Made by a program: the position numbers and the translations under genes. 64,000 bases of DNA. Origin: Boswellia sacra (Eukaryota > Streptophyta > Magnoliopsida > Sapindales > Burseraceae). How positions within the stretch are numbered: the stretch's first letter is position 1; the number at the start of each line of letters is the position of its first letter. The stretch spans positions 1,594,103 through 1,658,102 of the forward strand of contig SNVD02002434.1 in the NCBI GenBank assembly GCA_013180625.2, given 5' to 3'. Below the pieces are notes generated by a model that saw only the letters and a list, made by a program, of their open reading frames with translations, ran no database searches and was not told where the DNA came from. Shown piece by piece: positions 12,290 through 25,138 of this stretch.

Positions 12290-13695
12290 ACCACAAATAG
12301 TAATTTTCTAAATTTTTCAATAGGATTAGAGCAATTTTTTTCCAATTGGCCCCCAACCTTAATCTTTTGGATATTACTTCAGTATCATAAAACATGATGT
12401 TTGGTATTGAATGATATATTTTTATGACTCTAATATTAGATCTTTAATATTTTCGTTTAAAATCTTATGTTTTTTTCTTTTATATGCTTCATAAAAAGCA
12501 TCTGAGGTTAGAAGCCTTGGTGGCCTGTAAGCCTTTCTCCTACTTGGCTATCGAAAAGGATCTACATCTTACAGGCACGAAGGATAATTACAATAAAGAT
12601 TGCCTAGTTGGTGTTCGTGGAGCATGAAAATTAGACTCTTTTGTTCATCAAAAGCATAGATTTCTTTTTTAGTATAAGGAGATATCCCAAAGTGGGTAGA
12701 AAAAGGTTGCATAAGAGACTATTCTATTGCAAAATGGATTTCGAGTTTTTCGCTCGACGTTTGACGAAAATATGGCTCTACTCAATATGAATTGATGTTT
12801 ACGTTTACAATATAATTTTAGAATGAAAATCGAATTTATAGCTAAAAGTAGGTGTGCAGTGGTAGGTGTAGAGGTGAACATAGATAGTAAATGCTACTCT
12901 TATAAACTACTTATACAAACTGATATGACATATTTATATGATCATCATATCACTATCTTAATTAATGTCATTTATTTTTAGCATATGTTTATCAAATCAC
13001 TGTATTTATTCATCAAATCACATCATGTCACATCAATTTGTATGAGTGAGTTTATATAAAATAGTTTGTAAAAATAGTATAACTCTTAACTCTTAAGTTA
13101 ATTAGGTTTTACTAAATTTAATAGTAAACTTATCCAAGGATATCTTTGTGATAGAAAAATTAATAACAAAAGTGGGTGTTTTAATAAAGAAGATGGGTGC
13201 AAATAATCCACCCTAATTTTAAGGACCACGTGAAATAGTTTCTTAATTTGGACATTGACAAATAACAAATAATGAAGAAACGCACAACCAATAACAACTT
13301 ACAATTACAATATGGACTAACGTGGGATTCTCAATTGTTGGCATACCATCAGTACTTGCAAAGACAAACAGTGCTGTGTTGATGACTGGTGCCTACACTC
13401 TTTTGTGCTTTTGACAATCTTTGAAGACTTGGGCATGATTAAGGCATTTGGTTTCATAATTTACTGTTTATATATGTACCTGACATTTGACACTACTTAT
13501 TCTAGTTTCTACAATAGAAGTCTGAATTCCCATTTACTATTTTTTAAGCAGGAACTTGACAATGTTGTGGAAGAACATGAGAAAATCTCCTTAAGCAAAT
13601 CTTTTGAAACAAGGTTCATAAACTAGTTTCAACGGATACCATAAATTAGCAGAAGGTAATATCAATTAATCCACTGCCACAGTACTGTACTAGAA
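12290..13695. other. Intergenic sequence between hAT-like element and MULE
   Basis: No gene recognised. A stretch near 12505-12640 is less AT-rich but has no domain I can name. 13230-13700 resembles the copy 1 to copy 2 spacer (3180-3600), so it is part of the duplicated array. Confidence 0.6.
12889..13082. mobile_element. Putative MITE with long inverted ends
   Basis: The left arm (ataaactacttatacaaact, then gatatgacat) is complementary to the right arm (atgtcacatcaatttgtatg, then atagtttgta). It gives a roughly 190-bp imperfect hairpin without an ORF. No clean target duplication was found, so the family is not assigned. Confidence 0.5.
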
Positions 13696-14507
13696 TTACC
13701 AAATGGGAAAATGTCATAAAGTACCCCTACATTTTGGTTTATTATCACCCAAAAATGTATTTTGTATTTTTGTATAAATCCAGTCCCTACCTTTTGAAAA
13801 ATCCGTCATGGACAACTCTTCCATTAACTGGCCCGTTAAAATGAAGAAATTAAGTGTAAGATTGAGGGGCATCATGGTTTTTGCCGAAATAGTCAATTGT
13901 ATGTAAGTGAGGAGTCAACTGTTAAAAAAATAAAAACTTTGTCACTTGACCCACTTGAATCGTTTTTTTTCTTCTCTCTTTTTGTCTCTTACATGAAGCA
14001 CTATTCATCTTTCCGTGTGTTCATGAGCTAAACCTAAAACGTGACCAGCAGAGGCTTTCTGATCGAGTTGACTTCGTTGAAGCAGTGGAGCACTTAGTCC
14101 GGTAAGCCTTTGTTTTCGTTGTATGCTTTGTATGACATGCATGTGCACTAAAAATCATTGCTTTGTCGGGTATATATATATATTGCTATATGAAACTTTA
14201 TGAGTACTGGTTTGAGTTTGTTGCTCTTATTTGTTTCTTCTTTTTAATTTTTTTTTAATTTCCTCCAAAATCAGAAACCTTAGATTTTTGGAAATTGGGG
14301 TTTTTAAAAATTGATTGATAATAATGGAAATTGATGCGATAACCGGGGCATTCATACCATTGTATTAACATGCATGCACATATTACGGTATTTTTTGTAC
14401 GATTTTATTGATCATGAATTGATGTATTATGCGTTTGAACCTGTATACTAAGTGTTTTGTTTGTTTTTCCCTCCTTATTTCCAAATCTGTTGATGCATAT
14501 GGCTTAG

Positions 14508-17500
14508 GTGATGGATTCTTTTTCGTTAACCTTTGAGTACTTAGGGGTTGACTTTGCACTCGGGAATATAGATCCCGATAAGGTTAGTGTCATAGAGTTG
14601 TTTAATGTTGCTACAGAGGTTCTCGAACCACCATTGTTAGATCATTCAGATGTTATGTTTAGTGTTACTCTACCATGGAGTGGAGAAAAAATTGACATTG
14701 AGACTGGCCTTAGTCTTTTAGAAATCTTGCAACAGTATGATGCTAGATGTATTCATGAGATAACGGTGCAAGCAAAGGTTACAACTAGTAACTCACTTGG
14801 CATTAAGGTGCCTAAAAATGTTGATAATGATGGCTTTGATGAGGTACAACCTCAGGAAATTAATAGGGATGACAAAAAAAGGTGAAATGCTTGATGAGAT
14901 ACAACCTGAGGGAAGTATTAGGGATGATGAGCAGTTAACCGAGTTAGTTGATAGGGTGGATGAGATTGTAGCAAATTAAGTCATAGGGTTGATGAAATTG
15001 ACCCTGACTTGAGTATTGGGGTGATAAAATAGAATGGACTATAGAAAACTTGGTAGACCATAGAGAGTATTCCTATGAGAATGAGTCAGATGTAGACTAT
15101 AGGCCAGAGGATGATGAAGATTTTCAGGATGGCAATAGTGGAATAGAAAGTGATAGTGGGGTGGAAAGTGGTAGTGGAAATGAGTCTATAGATGACCATT
15201 CCCATTACCAAAGTGATGGAGAAGATTTTGAAAAAGTAGTAAGTAGTGAAGATGAGGAAGTGGGGAGTGCTAGGATGGCTACAGTTCAAAGGCAGAACTT
15301 GTTTAAACCTAGTGTAGAAGGGGCTATTGACTTTAGGGTTGGTCAAGCCTTTCATAATTTGGCCCATTTTAGAGAAACTCTGCAAGAGTATTGTATTTAG
15401 AGGGGAATTGTGTTAAAAAGACTGAAAAATGAAAAAACATAGAGTAACTGTTAAGTGTGTGGTGCAGAGGGCTGTCCTTGGAGGATGCATGCTTTCACAA
15501 CACAGGACCTAATTACCTATAAAGTGAAGACATTGTACCCCCAACATAACTATGAGAAGGTGTTGACACACCTGAGTGCACTTACCTTTGGATTGTTAAA
15601 AAATATAAGGACTATTTTAGGGACAATGCTGACTTGACTGTTGACTGGTTAGAGAAAGACATTAAAAGAAAATATGGCCTAGAACCTTCAAAACAAAAAT
15701 TGTACAGGGCTAGGATGAAAGCTCTTGAGGTCATAGGAGAACACCAGCAAAAGGCTTTAAATCTTATGCATAAATATGCAAATATTGTCCATATCACAAA
15801 TCCTGGCACTATAGTGTATGTAAAGGCAGATACAAATTTGATTTCTACCAACCCAAAGTTCCAAAGGTTTTTCATTAGTTTCCTAGCTCAAAGAAAGAGG
15901 TTTGTTTAGGGGTGTTGGCCATTTATGGGTGTAGATGGTTGTCATTTAAAGGGCCCCATGGGGGGGTGTTATTGGTAGCTGTTGGGATTGATGCAAATAA
16001 TGGGATGTTTCCTTTAGCTATAGGTATCTGTGAGGTTGAATGTAATTCTACTTGGTCTTGGTTTTTAAAGCTTTTAGGTCAGCATATTAGAGGTGTAGAT
16101 GGGCTAGGATTGCCTATGACATTTATGAGTGATAGGCAAAATGGGGTTTTGAATGCTATTACTATACTGTGGCCATATGCATCCAACAGATTTTGTGCTA
16201 AGCATATATATAAAAACTTCAAGAAGCAACACACTGGACCAAACTTACAAGAACTATTTTGGAGGGCATCAAAGTCTTCAAATATGACTAATTACCGGAC
16301 AACAATGGAATATATAAAAAGGGCGAACTCCAAGGCTTTTGACTGGTTGAGCAACATTCCTCCAATGCTCAGGCATGCATATGATGAAAGGGTCAAGGTG
16401 GATCATGTGACCAATAATATCACCGAGTCTTTTAACTCTTGGATCAACCGACATCAAGGACAAACATACCTAAGCATGATAGAGGACTTGAGAAGGAAGA
16501 TTATGAAAAAATGCAAAGAAAGTAAGAATATTTGATTTTTTGTTTCTTTTAATATTAATTCAGTTGCTTATTGTTTTTTACTTCACTTTCAATCAATTTA
16601 TGTGACACTATTTTCTTCTGCACATTTTTAATCAATTTATATGGCTAACTCAGTTTCTTTACAGGATAAAAGAATGCTTAAGGTGGAACTCTAATATTGG
16701 CTCAAAAATCATGGAATACATCAGTGATACAGGGAAATTAAGCCATTTAATGAAAGTTACGTGGTGTGGGAACTTAGAGTTTGAGGTGGTGTACAAAGGG
16801 AGGGTTTATGTGGTGAGACTAAATGAGCAATTTTGTTCTTGTGGACTGTTCCAAGTTTCTGGCATGCCTTGTATCCATGCCATTGCTTATGCTAGGGAAA
16901 GAAGAATTGATGTGCACCAGTTTGTGAGCACAATGCTACTTAAGGACAAGTTCATTGCTACCTATGATCATTATATTAGGCTCGTTCCAGATCAAATGAA
17001 TGGCCAGATGTCCCTTGTAATAGCCTAGAAGCTCCTAAGAAGAGGAATAAGGTAGGAAGGCCAAAAAAGGCAAGAAGAAGGGCTATTGATGAAGACCTTC
17101 CGGCCAGCAGCTTATTCATCATGAGATGTAAAAAATGTGGTGGATACAACCATAACAAAAGGTCTTGCAAAAATCCCCCAGCCCCAACTAAAAAAAAGGT
17201 GATTATAATTTTTATTCATTTAGTAATGATTTCTTTCCTTCTATTTTTTTATTACTCACTGGTTTTAATTTATGTATAAGGGGAAAAGAACTATTCAACC
17301 TATTGAACTTAATAAAGATAGAGCATCTTTAAGTCAGTATCTACCATGTTCTCAGCAACAACAAAGGACAAGTAATAATGCTCATGCAAGAAACAAAAAA
17401 AAGGCTAACATAGTTATGCTTGTTTTAGCTTGGTTTTTTTTATAAACTATCTTTGCTAATAGCTTCTGTCTCTTTGTTTTTATTTCTTTATGGCTGAATG

Positions 17501-17700
17501 TTGAAGGCTAGGGTATCAACTATAGGGACATCTTCTAACCCACCAGCATCTCAGACTCAAGCATCATCTTCTCAACCTTCTGTCCCATCCTTTTAGACCT
17601 TTGTTCTATCCTGTCAGCTAGCTACATCACAAGATGTTCGGTGCTCAGTTCCTCCATCATCCCAGCCTACACAAAAAACAAATATATTTGAAAGAGGAAG
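14508..17700 (+). pseudogene. MULE (mudrA-type) transposase, broken
   Basis: Pieces in order: plant MuDR N-terminal region (14508-14885), an acidic stretch then the DNA-binding type region LFKPSVEGAIDFRVGQAFHN (15050-15400), CGAEGCPWRMHAFTTQD (zinc-binding, 15455) and the MULE catalytic domain. The catalytic domain shows GVDGCHLKG (first Asp), AVGIDANNGMFPLAIG and TFMSDRQNG (second Asp; 15912-16535). An intron follows. Next come a SWIM finger, CSCG...GMPCIHAIAY (16711-17028), and a CCHC knuckle, CKKCGGYNHNKRSC (about 17130). It cut and pasted the element. Damage: stops near 15398 and at 15907, a frameshift near 15955, others around 15430 and a stop at 17026. Confidence 0.85.
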
Positions 17701-17934
17701 AGGTAATAGCTTATTTGCAAATTAATAAGGAGTGTTTAAAAATTTTAACCTAGCTTTGTTTCTAATTTTAACATAGCTAATCATGCAATTACAATGTGGT
17801 ATTCCCAAAAGAAGCAGTGACTACATACATGGCTTTTTGAATACACTTGGTAACTTCTTTCAGAAGCTTTTGGTAGTTTTTTTTTGTATTTGTAAGTAAT
17901 ATTTATGGTTTTGGGTAGCTTAGCACATATCTAG

Positions 17935-18213
17935 GGTGGCTAATTTTTTTGTAAAGGACCTTGTATAGTCCTTTAGTAGGCACACAAAATAGAAAAAGTG
18001 GTAGCTTGGCCAAGTTTTTTGTACAAGACTTTTTATAGTCCTTTCGTAGGCACACAAAATAGAAGAAGTGGTAGCTTGGCTAATTTTTTTGTACAGGACT
18101 TTGTATAGTCCTTTAGTAGGCACACAACATAGATGAAGTGGCAGCTTGGCTGATTTTTTTGTAAAAGACCTTGTACAGTCCTTTAGTAGGCACACAAAAT
18201 AGAAGAAGTGACA
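17935..18213. repeat. 70-bp tandem repeat, four copies
   Basis: Four consecutive copies of about 70 bp, each ending cacacaaaatagaagaagtg or a variant. Each contains a short inverted pair (aggac...gtcct). It sits in the roughly 800 bp between the 3' ends of the convergent transposase and GRF genes. Confidence 0.9.
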
Positions 18214-18508
18214 GCTGTGATGTTTTATCTATGAAGGTTCAATCTGTTTTACAATTGAATACCATCACAGTACTTAGAATTGCAATGTAATATAGTTGGC
18301 CATGTTTACATATTAACTAAGTTACAATTTTATATGTCCTGAGTTGATCAAACTAATAAATCTCTTATCAAATGGATTGCATTTCATTCTTTATCCTCCA
18401 CTTCAGTGTGCATTACATCATCTTCACTAAAATTGCTAGCAACATAAGGAACATTATTTAGAAAAACAGCTTGTTGACAATGATTGTATTCTTCATTTTT
18501 TCAGTCAT

Positions 18509-18916
18509 TTACACTAGCACTTCATATCTGTGTAACAAATGCTTCATGTTATCTTGCATCTTTGACAAAATGGATTCAATGTTGTTCACTCTAGGCATTC
18601 TCTCAATTTCCACATCAACTCCAATCAAATCAACATCACTGTTGACTTCTTGTTCATCAGGCTCCCACCACTCTTAGAAATTGCATTGACCATTTTTGCA
18701 TGTGAAATACAACTTCCTAGGGTTGTTTGCCGACTCTGAAATCATAACTGCTGCCTCGAAACCACATTTGCACCGCCTGTTTTTAAATTTGATTATGTTA
18801 CCGTTAAGCATTTTAAATCTACCTCTTGTTTCACTGTGTGATGTATTCCTGTACTGCCTTGCATTACGTGAGCTTCCTCGACTCATTTCTACACTTGTGG
18901 ATTGCTTCGATGTCAT
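18509..18916 (-). pseudogene. GRF zinc-finger protein carried by the MULE
   Basis: One reading frame of 136 codons runs from ATG at 18916 to TAA at 18509-18511, interrupted by a single in-frame TAA at 18674-18676. Residues about 47-80 read RRCKCGFEAAVM...NNPRKLYFTC...CNF, the CxCG...NPxRxFxxC...C pattern of GRF zinc fingers (single-stranded nucleic acid binding in other proteins). After the stop the frame continues EWWEPDEQEVN and a helical stretch ESILSKMQDNMKHLLHRYEVL that looks coiled-coil. It lies inside the MULE, convergent with the transposase, as mudrB does in maize MuDR, but no relation to MURB is visible. Its role is unknown. Confidence 0.7.
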
Positions 18917-19519
18917 TTCGTTGAGCCGTGCAATGCTTGATTTTAGTCTCTTGCTTTGTTGTTGCTTGGCGTGTAAAATGAAATGTGTTGAGGAAGTGTT
19001 TAGGGTTGTTTAATGTAAAAGCTTCTTAGTGTGTAAGACAAAGTGTGTTGAGGAAGTGTTCAAGGTTGTTTAATGCAAAAGTTGGCTGTGAATAGTGATG
19101 TAGTTGAGCAAAAATGAATTTAATTTCGAGTCTTATAATGGAGATTTAGTTGGTTTTACCCACTTTTTTAGAATGATCACAGGAGCATGCAAGGGCCAAT
19201 GGTCACATTCCAACGGTTTTATTCAATTTCTAAACATTCAGGGGTAAAACAACCGTCAATTCATGTGCAACCAACACAACATATTTTATTAACATTGCAA
19301 GGCCAAATCCGTCAATTCATGTGCAATTGTATTTTTAATTGGGAAAACATGTTTTTCTAAAGTAGGTTCAAGGGTATTTAAGTAATTGAATAAGGATTGA
19401 ACGGAAAAATTACATCATTTAATGAGCCAGTTAATGGAAGGGTGGTCAATGACGGATTTTTCAAAAGGTAAGGACTGATAATAAACCACAACGTAGGGGT
19501 ACTTCGTGACATTTTCTCG

Positions 19520-19751
19520 TAATCAAATTAACAACACAGGTTTGCATCAAAGGCAAAGGCCATCATATAATCTGTATAAGGGGTTCTCAAAGTTTTGTTG
19601 CCCATATAAATGAAATGGACTTATAAATAGTTTCTCCCTTGTGAATATACAACTAAAAAACTTTCAGCAAACTGGCCTTTCATTTTATCATTGATCAGGA
19701 AATGCACAGTTTGTTTGAAACTTTCTGCATCACTTCGCTGTTCTTAGCTTC
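19520..19751. other. 3' flank of PAR copy 3
   Basis: No gene. It resembles the 3' flanks of copies 2 and 4 (ataaatgaaatggacttata, cagcaaactggcctttc), which marks it as part of the duplicated unit. The MULE target duplicate is at its left end. Confidence 0.7.
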
Positions 19752-22100
19752 TTAGAAATCGATCAAGCCCTTCTCCTTGAAGTTTTCGAGAGTGTCTCTG
19801 AGACTCACCTCCCAAGGCATGAAGTTGACACCTAAACTCTTTGCTTTTTCTTGAGAAATCTTGTATGTTGGCTCATATTTGGCATCTTTGAATCTGCCAA
19901 AAGTAAACATGTATAGTTTCCCATTACTGATACAAGCAATAGGCACTTCATATGAAGTACAGGACATAATTGGAGCAGAATCTTAGAACCATCATCTCTT
20001 TCTATCATTTTTTATTAAGATGCAGCAAAACTGAGAAGTAATTCTAATTGCATTTGCATACCCTTCAAAATCTAGTAACTTTTGCTACTACATTTTGTAC
20101 CATATTAAAGTTCTGAAGTCTCAGTGGAAGATCATTTTCAAACTTTTCACTTTCTGAATAATCTGAAATTTCTGTGCCACGAAGTCTTAAACTAATGTGT
20201 CTTTCAAAATCCTTTATCAAAGAGAGTAAGAAAGGCGATAATAATAAGACATACTTCTCAATAAGTTGCAGAGTAGGATAATGTTCTCGCAAAAGGTTCA
20301 TAATCTCATAAAGCTGTGTAACTCTTCCAACTAACACGTATTTGCCACTAGCTGCGGGAGACTCAAGAGCTTGAATATGTGCATATGCAACATCTCTAAC
20401 ATCAACAAGTCTATATGGGCTGGGGAATGATTCAACTCCTGCATTCAAATAAACTCAATCACTCAGCAATCATAGATATTTACAACACAAAAACAAGACA
20501 AAAGGATCTCTCCCTCAGTCATGATTCATGAAAACGTAAACCAGACTTCAAAGAATATGAAGGCAAATTTTTAATATATATTCATATTCATATTCCTAGA
20601 ACAATGAAATTATTCAGATGCATACCCATAGAGAAGACCTTGGGAGCTCTTTGAAGGAATATTGGTTCTTTTGATTAAACAAGCTCTCATGACGTTGGAT
20701 AGCTAGTTATCCCAAAAGCTTAAACTAACAGCGAAGATCTTTGATTTAGCTAATTAAGTTTTGATTTTATGTCACATAATCAGTCAAACAGACAGTAGTT
20801 AAGGTAGCATATATCAGATACACAAAAAGAAAAACAATCTATTTAACATCATCAGTTGCTGAATATTACCATTTGTGAGGTTCAGAATCACCTCAACCGA
20901 GAAACTAGGCATTGGCTGTAAGAAAGGACCAATCACCAATCCTGGATGCATTGTAACCAAGTCAATCCCATATTCTTTAGCAAATTTCCAAGCAGCCTCT
21001 TCAGCTAAGGTCTTTGAAAGTGGATACCAGTTCTGGAAGAAAAGTCAAACTTAGGTTAGCACATAATGAAAAAGGTAAATGACAGTGGACAATTCGACTT
21101 TCTCCATTAATGTTCTTCATCATACAGGTGCAACAAGCTGAGCAAAGATGAACTCCACAAAGATGCCTCTTAGACACGAAAGTAGCTATAGTTAGCACGA
21201 TTAAGTGTCTTATCTAGTCCAAATTATTGTGCGTGGCATGATCTTCTCCACTAATACTGTTGAAAATACAGAAATAGCAGAACAGGAAAGGCATGAGAAT
21301 CCAGAAATTAGAAAATTTCCACACCTTGGACTCTTTGCAAAAAGCTGGACTTGAAAACCAAGTCTCATCAATCACCACATCAGCGGTCCGAGGATTTTCA
21401 TTAATCATTACAGAAGCCATAGAAGATGTTATAACTACTCTCTTGAGAGACTGAGCTTTTGCACATGACCTAAGAACATTAAGCGTTCCCTTCACTGCAG
21501 GATCAATTAATTCAACCTAAGATATTGGAGAAAAGAAGTTGGAAGAATCTATTAAGCTGACAGTTAATTGAATTATGCTATTAATCCTAACAAAAACGAA
21601 AAAGCAAATACAAGGAGAATGATCAAAGAAGCATAAGGAGTGAACCTGTGGGTTATTGATTGAAATAATAACAGGGGAAGCTGTATGGAAAACACCTTCA
21701 CATCCATCAACTGCAGGATCAAAAGACCCTTCTTCTAACAAATTTGCCTTGTACAAATGAAGTCTTTCTTTGGCTCCATCAAGTGCATGTAAGTGTTTTA
21801 TCTTAGCATCATCATCTGTGGCATATGTCGAGTGAAAAAGAGTCCAATTTTACATTGCAAACAGTTATCAATGACCCAAAGTAATCTAAAAGGAGAAAAT
21901 AGAGCAGATACCAACAAAGACAGACAAATTATAAGTAAAAAAGATCATGCAAATATGAAGAAGCTGTAGAGAATTATAAAGACTGACTTGGGTCACGAAC
22001 AGTGGCTTTGACAGTGTAGCCACGGTCAAGTAACTGCTTCACCAACCGTGATGCTATGTAACCCGAAGCTCCTGTTACACACACCACTTTCCCTTCTCCA

Positions 22101-22105
<5 letters not shown>
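19752..22105 (-). CDS. Intact PAR/CAD-like NADP-dependent reductase (copy 3), six exons
   Basis: Exons 22105-21988, 21815-21646, 21516-21325, 21032-20870, 20438-20255 and 19893-19752 give 969 bases, 322 residues plus TAA, with GT/AG at each intron. The usual family length is about 320-326. Seen: the Rossmann motif VTGASGYIA (10-18), RDP at the NADP-specificity site (37-39), [29 protein letters not shown], the catalytic Ser region ITSSMAS (125-131), DETWFS, and the Tyr-x3-Lys pair YPLSK (Y163, K167). The family reduces phenylpropanoid or aromatic aldehydes to alcohols in the cytosol. The substrate here is unknown. It is the only undamaged member of the five-copy array. The start was chosen because [12 protein letters not shown] matches family N-termini. 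Confidence 0.9.

Positions 22106-22140
<35 letters not shown>
22106..22140. repeat. CT/GA microsatellite in the 5' UTR of copy 3
   Basis: An uninterrupted CT run immediately upstream of the copy 3 ATG (GA on the coding strand), followed by CTGTCT variants. GA-rich leaders are common in plant genes. Copy 4 has only a short version at 27080-27091. Confidence 0.85.
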
Positions 22141-22142
<2 letters not shown>

Positions 22143-22922
22143 GTCTCTTTCTGTGAATTCCTTTTCAAGGTAAAGTTGGACTCCTGAGCTTTTTTGAAAA
22201 GACGATGACAAGTTGCTAACTACACGACAGACAATCCATTATCAGTAATAATTGTGTTCTTGCGATCTTTCCAGTATTAGTGGGACCATTTTGTATGAAA
22301 AATAAAATTGATTTTTTTTACTTTTTTTAAGAAAATATATTACAAAAGATAATATTGAATTAATTTGTTATTAAGGAGATACCTTCTTTTAAGTTCAAAC
22401 TTCCTGCAGAAGTTTGATGTAATTCAATTCTTCAATTTGCCCACCATTGAAATAAAAAGATATTTTTCTATTATTATTATTTACATGAAAATTACTACTA
22501 TAACATTATTTATTTTATTATTTTAAAATTTTTTTCGCTCAAACATATTTTAAACCCTTAAAAACCAATCTTCAATTTAGAAAAATTATATAAAAAAAAT
22601 TACTTAGAATTTCTTAAACAATTTATGAAGCGTTGCTTTTCATCGTTTATTGCATTTTTTTTTTTATATAGATGTGATGTATGCTCAAACTAACAAAAGG
22701 AGCAAACCATATTTTTTTACTCTTACATTGCATCAAAGCCAAAGACCGTCACATGAGCTGTACACGAGGTTCCCAAAGTTCACACTGCCCAGATAACGAA
22801 ATGGACTTAAAAATAGATTCTCAAACTCCAATTCTTCAGCTAGCTGGCCTTCTTTCTTAAATTGAAAAAGAATTAAACAATTTGTTTGCAATGTTCTGCA
22901 TCACTTCCTTCTTCTTAGCTCC
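22141..22922. other. Spacer between copies 3 and 4
   Basis: No gene. It holds the 5' flank of copy 3 and the 3' flank of copy 4. It is the clean, insertion-free version of the spacer that between copies 4 and 5 is expanded to 12 kb. The segment near 22350-22430 (ttgttattaaggagatacc, then agttcaaacttcc) corresponds to the host module repeated at 38110-38780. Confidence 0.7.
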
Positions 22923-25138
22923 TTAGAAAGTAAGGAAGCCCTTCTCCTTGAAGCTTTCGAGGGTGTCCCCAAGACTCACCTCCCAAGGCATAAAATTGAT
23001 GCCCAAACTCTTTGCTTTTTCCTGAGAAATCTTGTATGTTGGCTCATACTTCGCGTCTTTGAATCTGCCACAAGGAAACAAGTATAATTTTCTGTTACTG
23101 ACAAAATCAAACTCAAAAGAAATTTCTTATACAATTTGATGCACTTCATATCAAAGAACAGGACATACTTGGAGAAGAATTTTAGAACCATCATTAAGAT
23201 GCAGCAAATACTCAGAAGTAATTCTAATTGCATATCCTCTTCAAGCTCTAGTTAACTTGCGCTAATACAACATGTACTGTGACCAAGTTCTGAAGTCTCA
23301 ATCAAGTACAATCTCACTTTCAAACATCTCACTTTCTAAATAATCTAAAGCTTCTATACTGTAAAGTCTAAAGTACCTCTCTTAGTTGCCATACGATAAA
23401 TAATTTAGTGCTGTCTGATAAAAGAGCATGTGAAATTCATAACAAAGAAGAGTAAAAAGGTAATAATACTGAAACATACTTTCAAGTTAGTTGCAAAGTA
23501 GGATACTTTTCCTGCAACGGCTTCATAATCTCGTGAACCTGTGTAACTCTTCCAACTAAAGCATATCCGCCCTTAGCTGTGGGAACCTCAAGGGCTTAGA
23601 TATGTGCATATGCAACATCTCTAACATCAACAAGTCTATAAGGGCCAGGCGACGTTTCAACTCCTGCATTCAAATAATCTTAACCACTGAGCAGTAGTCT
23701 ATATGTTATGGTAAAGCTGTTTGTAACAGAGGAGAAGATCTTCCTTTTAGTCAACAATGATTAGGCCATAAGGAACAGAAATCCAGCCACTGTATTAGTT
23801 ACAATTTTAGTTATGTCAGCGTCATGATTCATGAAAAGTTAAACTTAACTTCAAACAATAATTTTATACTCATATTTATATTCCTAGAATAACGAAATTA
23901 TTCTATGGATACCAATAGAGAAGACTTTTGGGGGCTCTTCAGAGGAATATCGGTTCTTTCAGTTCAACCAGCTCCTACTGGATAACTAGTTATCCCAAAA
24001 TCTTAAACAAATGGAGAAAATCTTTGGTTTAGGTAATTAAATTTTGATCGTATGCTACATTATCACTCAAACAGACATTAGTTGAGGCAGCATAATTAGC
24101 AAGGAGTAGACTTGCCTGTTTTTATTTTATACTATATTCTCCTTTTGACAGGTTTCTGTAAATTTGAGACGTAGCACCCTATGAAAATTGGAAACATCAT
24201 GAATATAAAAACAATCTCTTTAAGACTCAGACGTCAGTAACATTACCATTCAGAATCACCCGCAAGGATGAACGAGGCATTGGCTGTAAGGAAGGACCAA
24301 TAACTAATCCTGGGTGCATTGAAACCAAGTCAATCCCATTCTCTTCTGCAAATTTCCAAGCAGCTTGTTCAGCTTTGAAAGATGATAACAGTTCTGAAAG
24401 AAAATCAAATTTTCATTAGTCCATAATGAAAAAAGGAAAAACAGTGGACAATATGATCTTCTCCACCAATATTCTTCACAAAATAGAATTTATAAGTTAA
24501 TTAAAACTAGTAGATATCATGTGTCCAATCTTAAAGAGAAGTTCATTAAATAGTCAATGTTGAACTGAAGAAAAATATCATCCGATAGGCATAATTACGA
24601 AGAATTGAGATTTACACACCTTGGTCTCGTTACAGACATCTGGAATCGAGAACCAAGTCCCATCGATCACCGCAGCAGGGGTCCAAGGATTTCCATTGAA
24701 CATAACAGAAACAATAGAAGATGTTGCAACTACTGAAAGGGAACCCGTAACAAGAACAAATCAAAATCAAACATACACTAAACAATCACTCACACTCACA
24801 CACAATACTTCTGTAATATATCAAATAATCAATGTCTAACAAAATAATAATGAAATCCTATATTTATACTAATCAAGACATATTGGAATTTGAGTCAAAT
24901 TAGGAAAGTCAAAATCTCTATGTGAGTCAAAATCCCTAAACTAACAATTTAGGTTTGAATCAAATTAAAAAAAGTCAATATCCCTAATTGAGTTAAAAAC
25001 CCTAAATTGATAATTTCTCAAATTAAATAAAACCCTAATTAAATAAACAATAAAAGACTATATTAACCCTAATAATAAAATAAGTCATGCTACATCAATT
25101 CCTCCAACTTAGAAACACTCATCTCCGGACCAGTGGGA

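Larger units (their letters stand above)
13705..19519. mobile_element. Mutator-like element (MULE) with transposase and GRF zinc-finger genes
   Basis: Long terminal inverted repeats begin GGGAAAATGTCA on the left (13705 to about 13850). The right arm (about 19400-19519) reads GAGAAAATGTCAC in reverse complement. They share accttttgaaaaatccgtca and ttccattaactggc. Flanks ttaccaaat (13696-13704) and taatcaaat (19520-19528) match at 7 of 9, fitting an aged 9-bp duplication. Inside are a plus-strand transposase gene and a convergent minus-strand GRF gene. Both genes are broken, so this copy is not autonomous now. Confidence 0.85.

Noticed and set aside
15086..15385. 99-codon minus-strand frame in the MULE
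   Set aside because: Antisense shadow of the acidic region of the transposase gene.
17935..18213. CRISPR-like array
   Set aside because: Regular 70-bp repeats have no unique spacers; this is a simple tandem repeat in a plant transposon.
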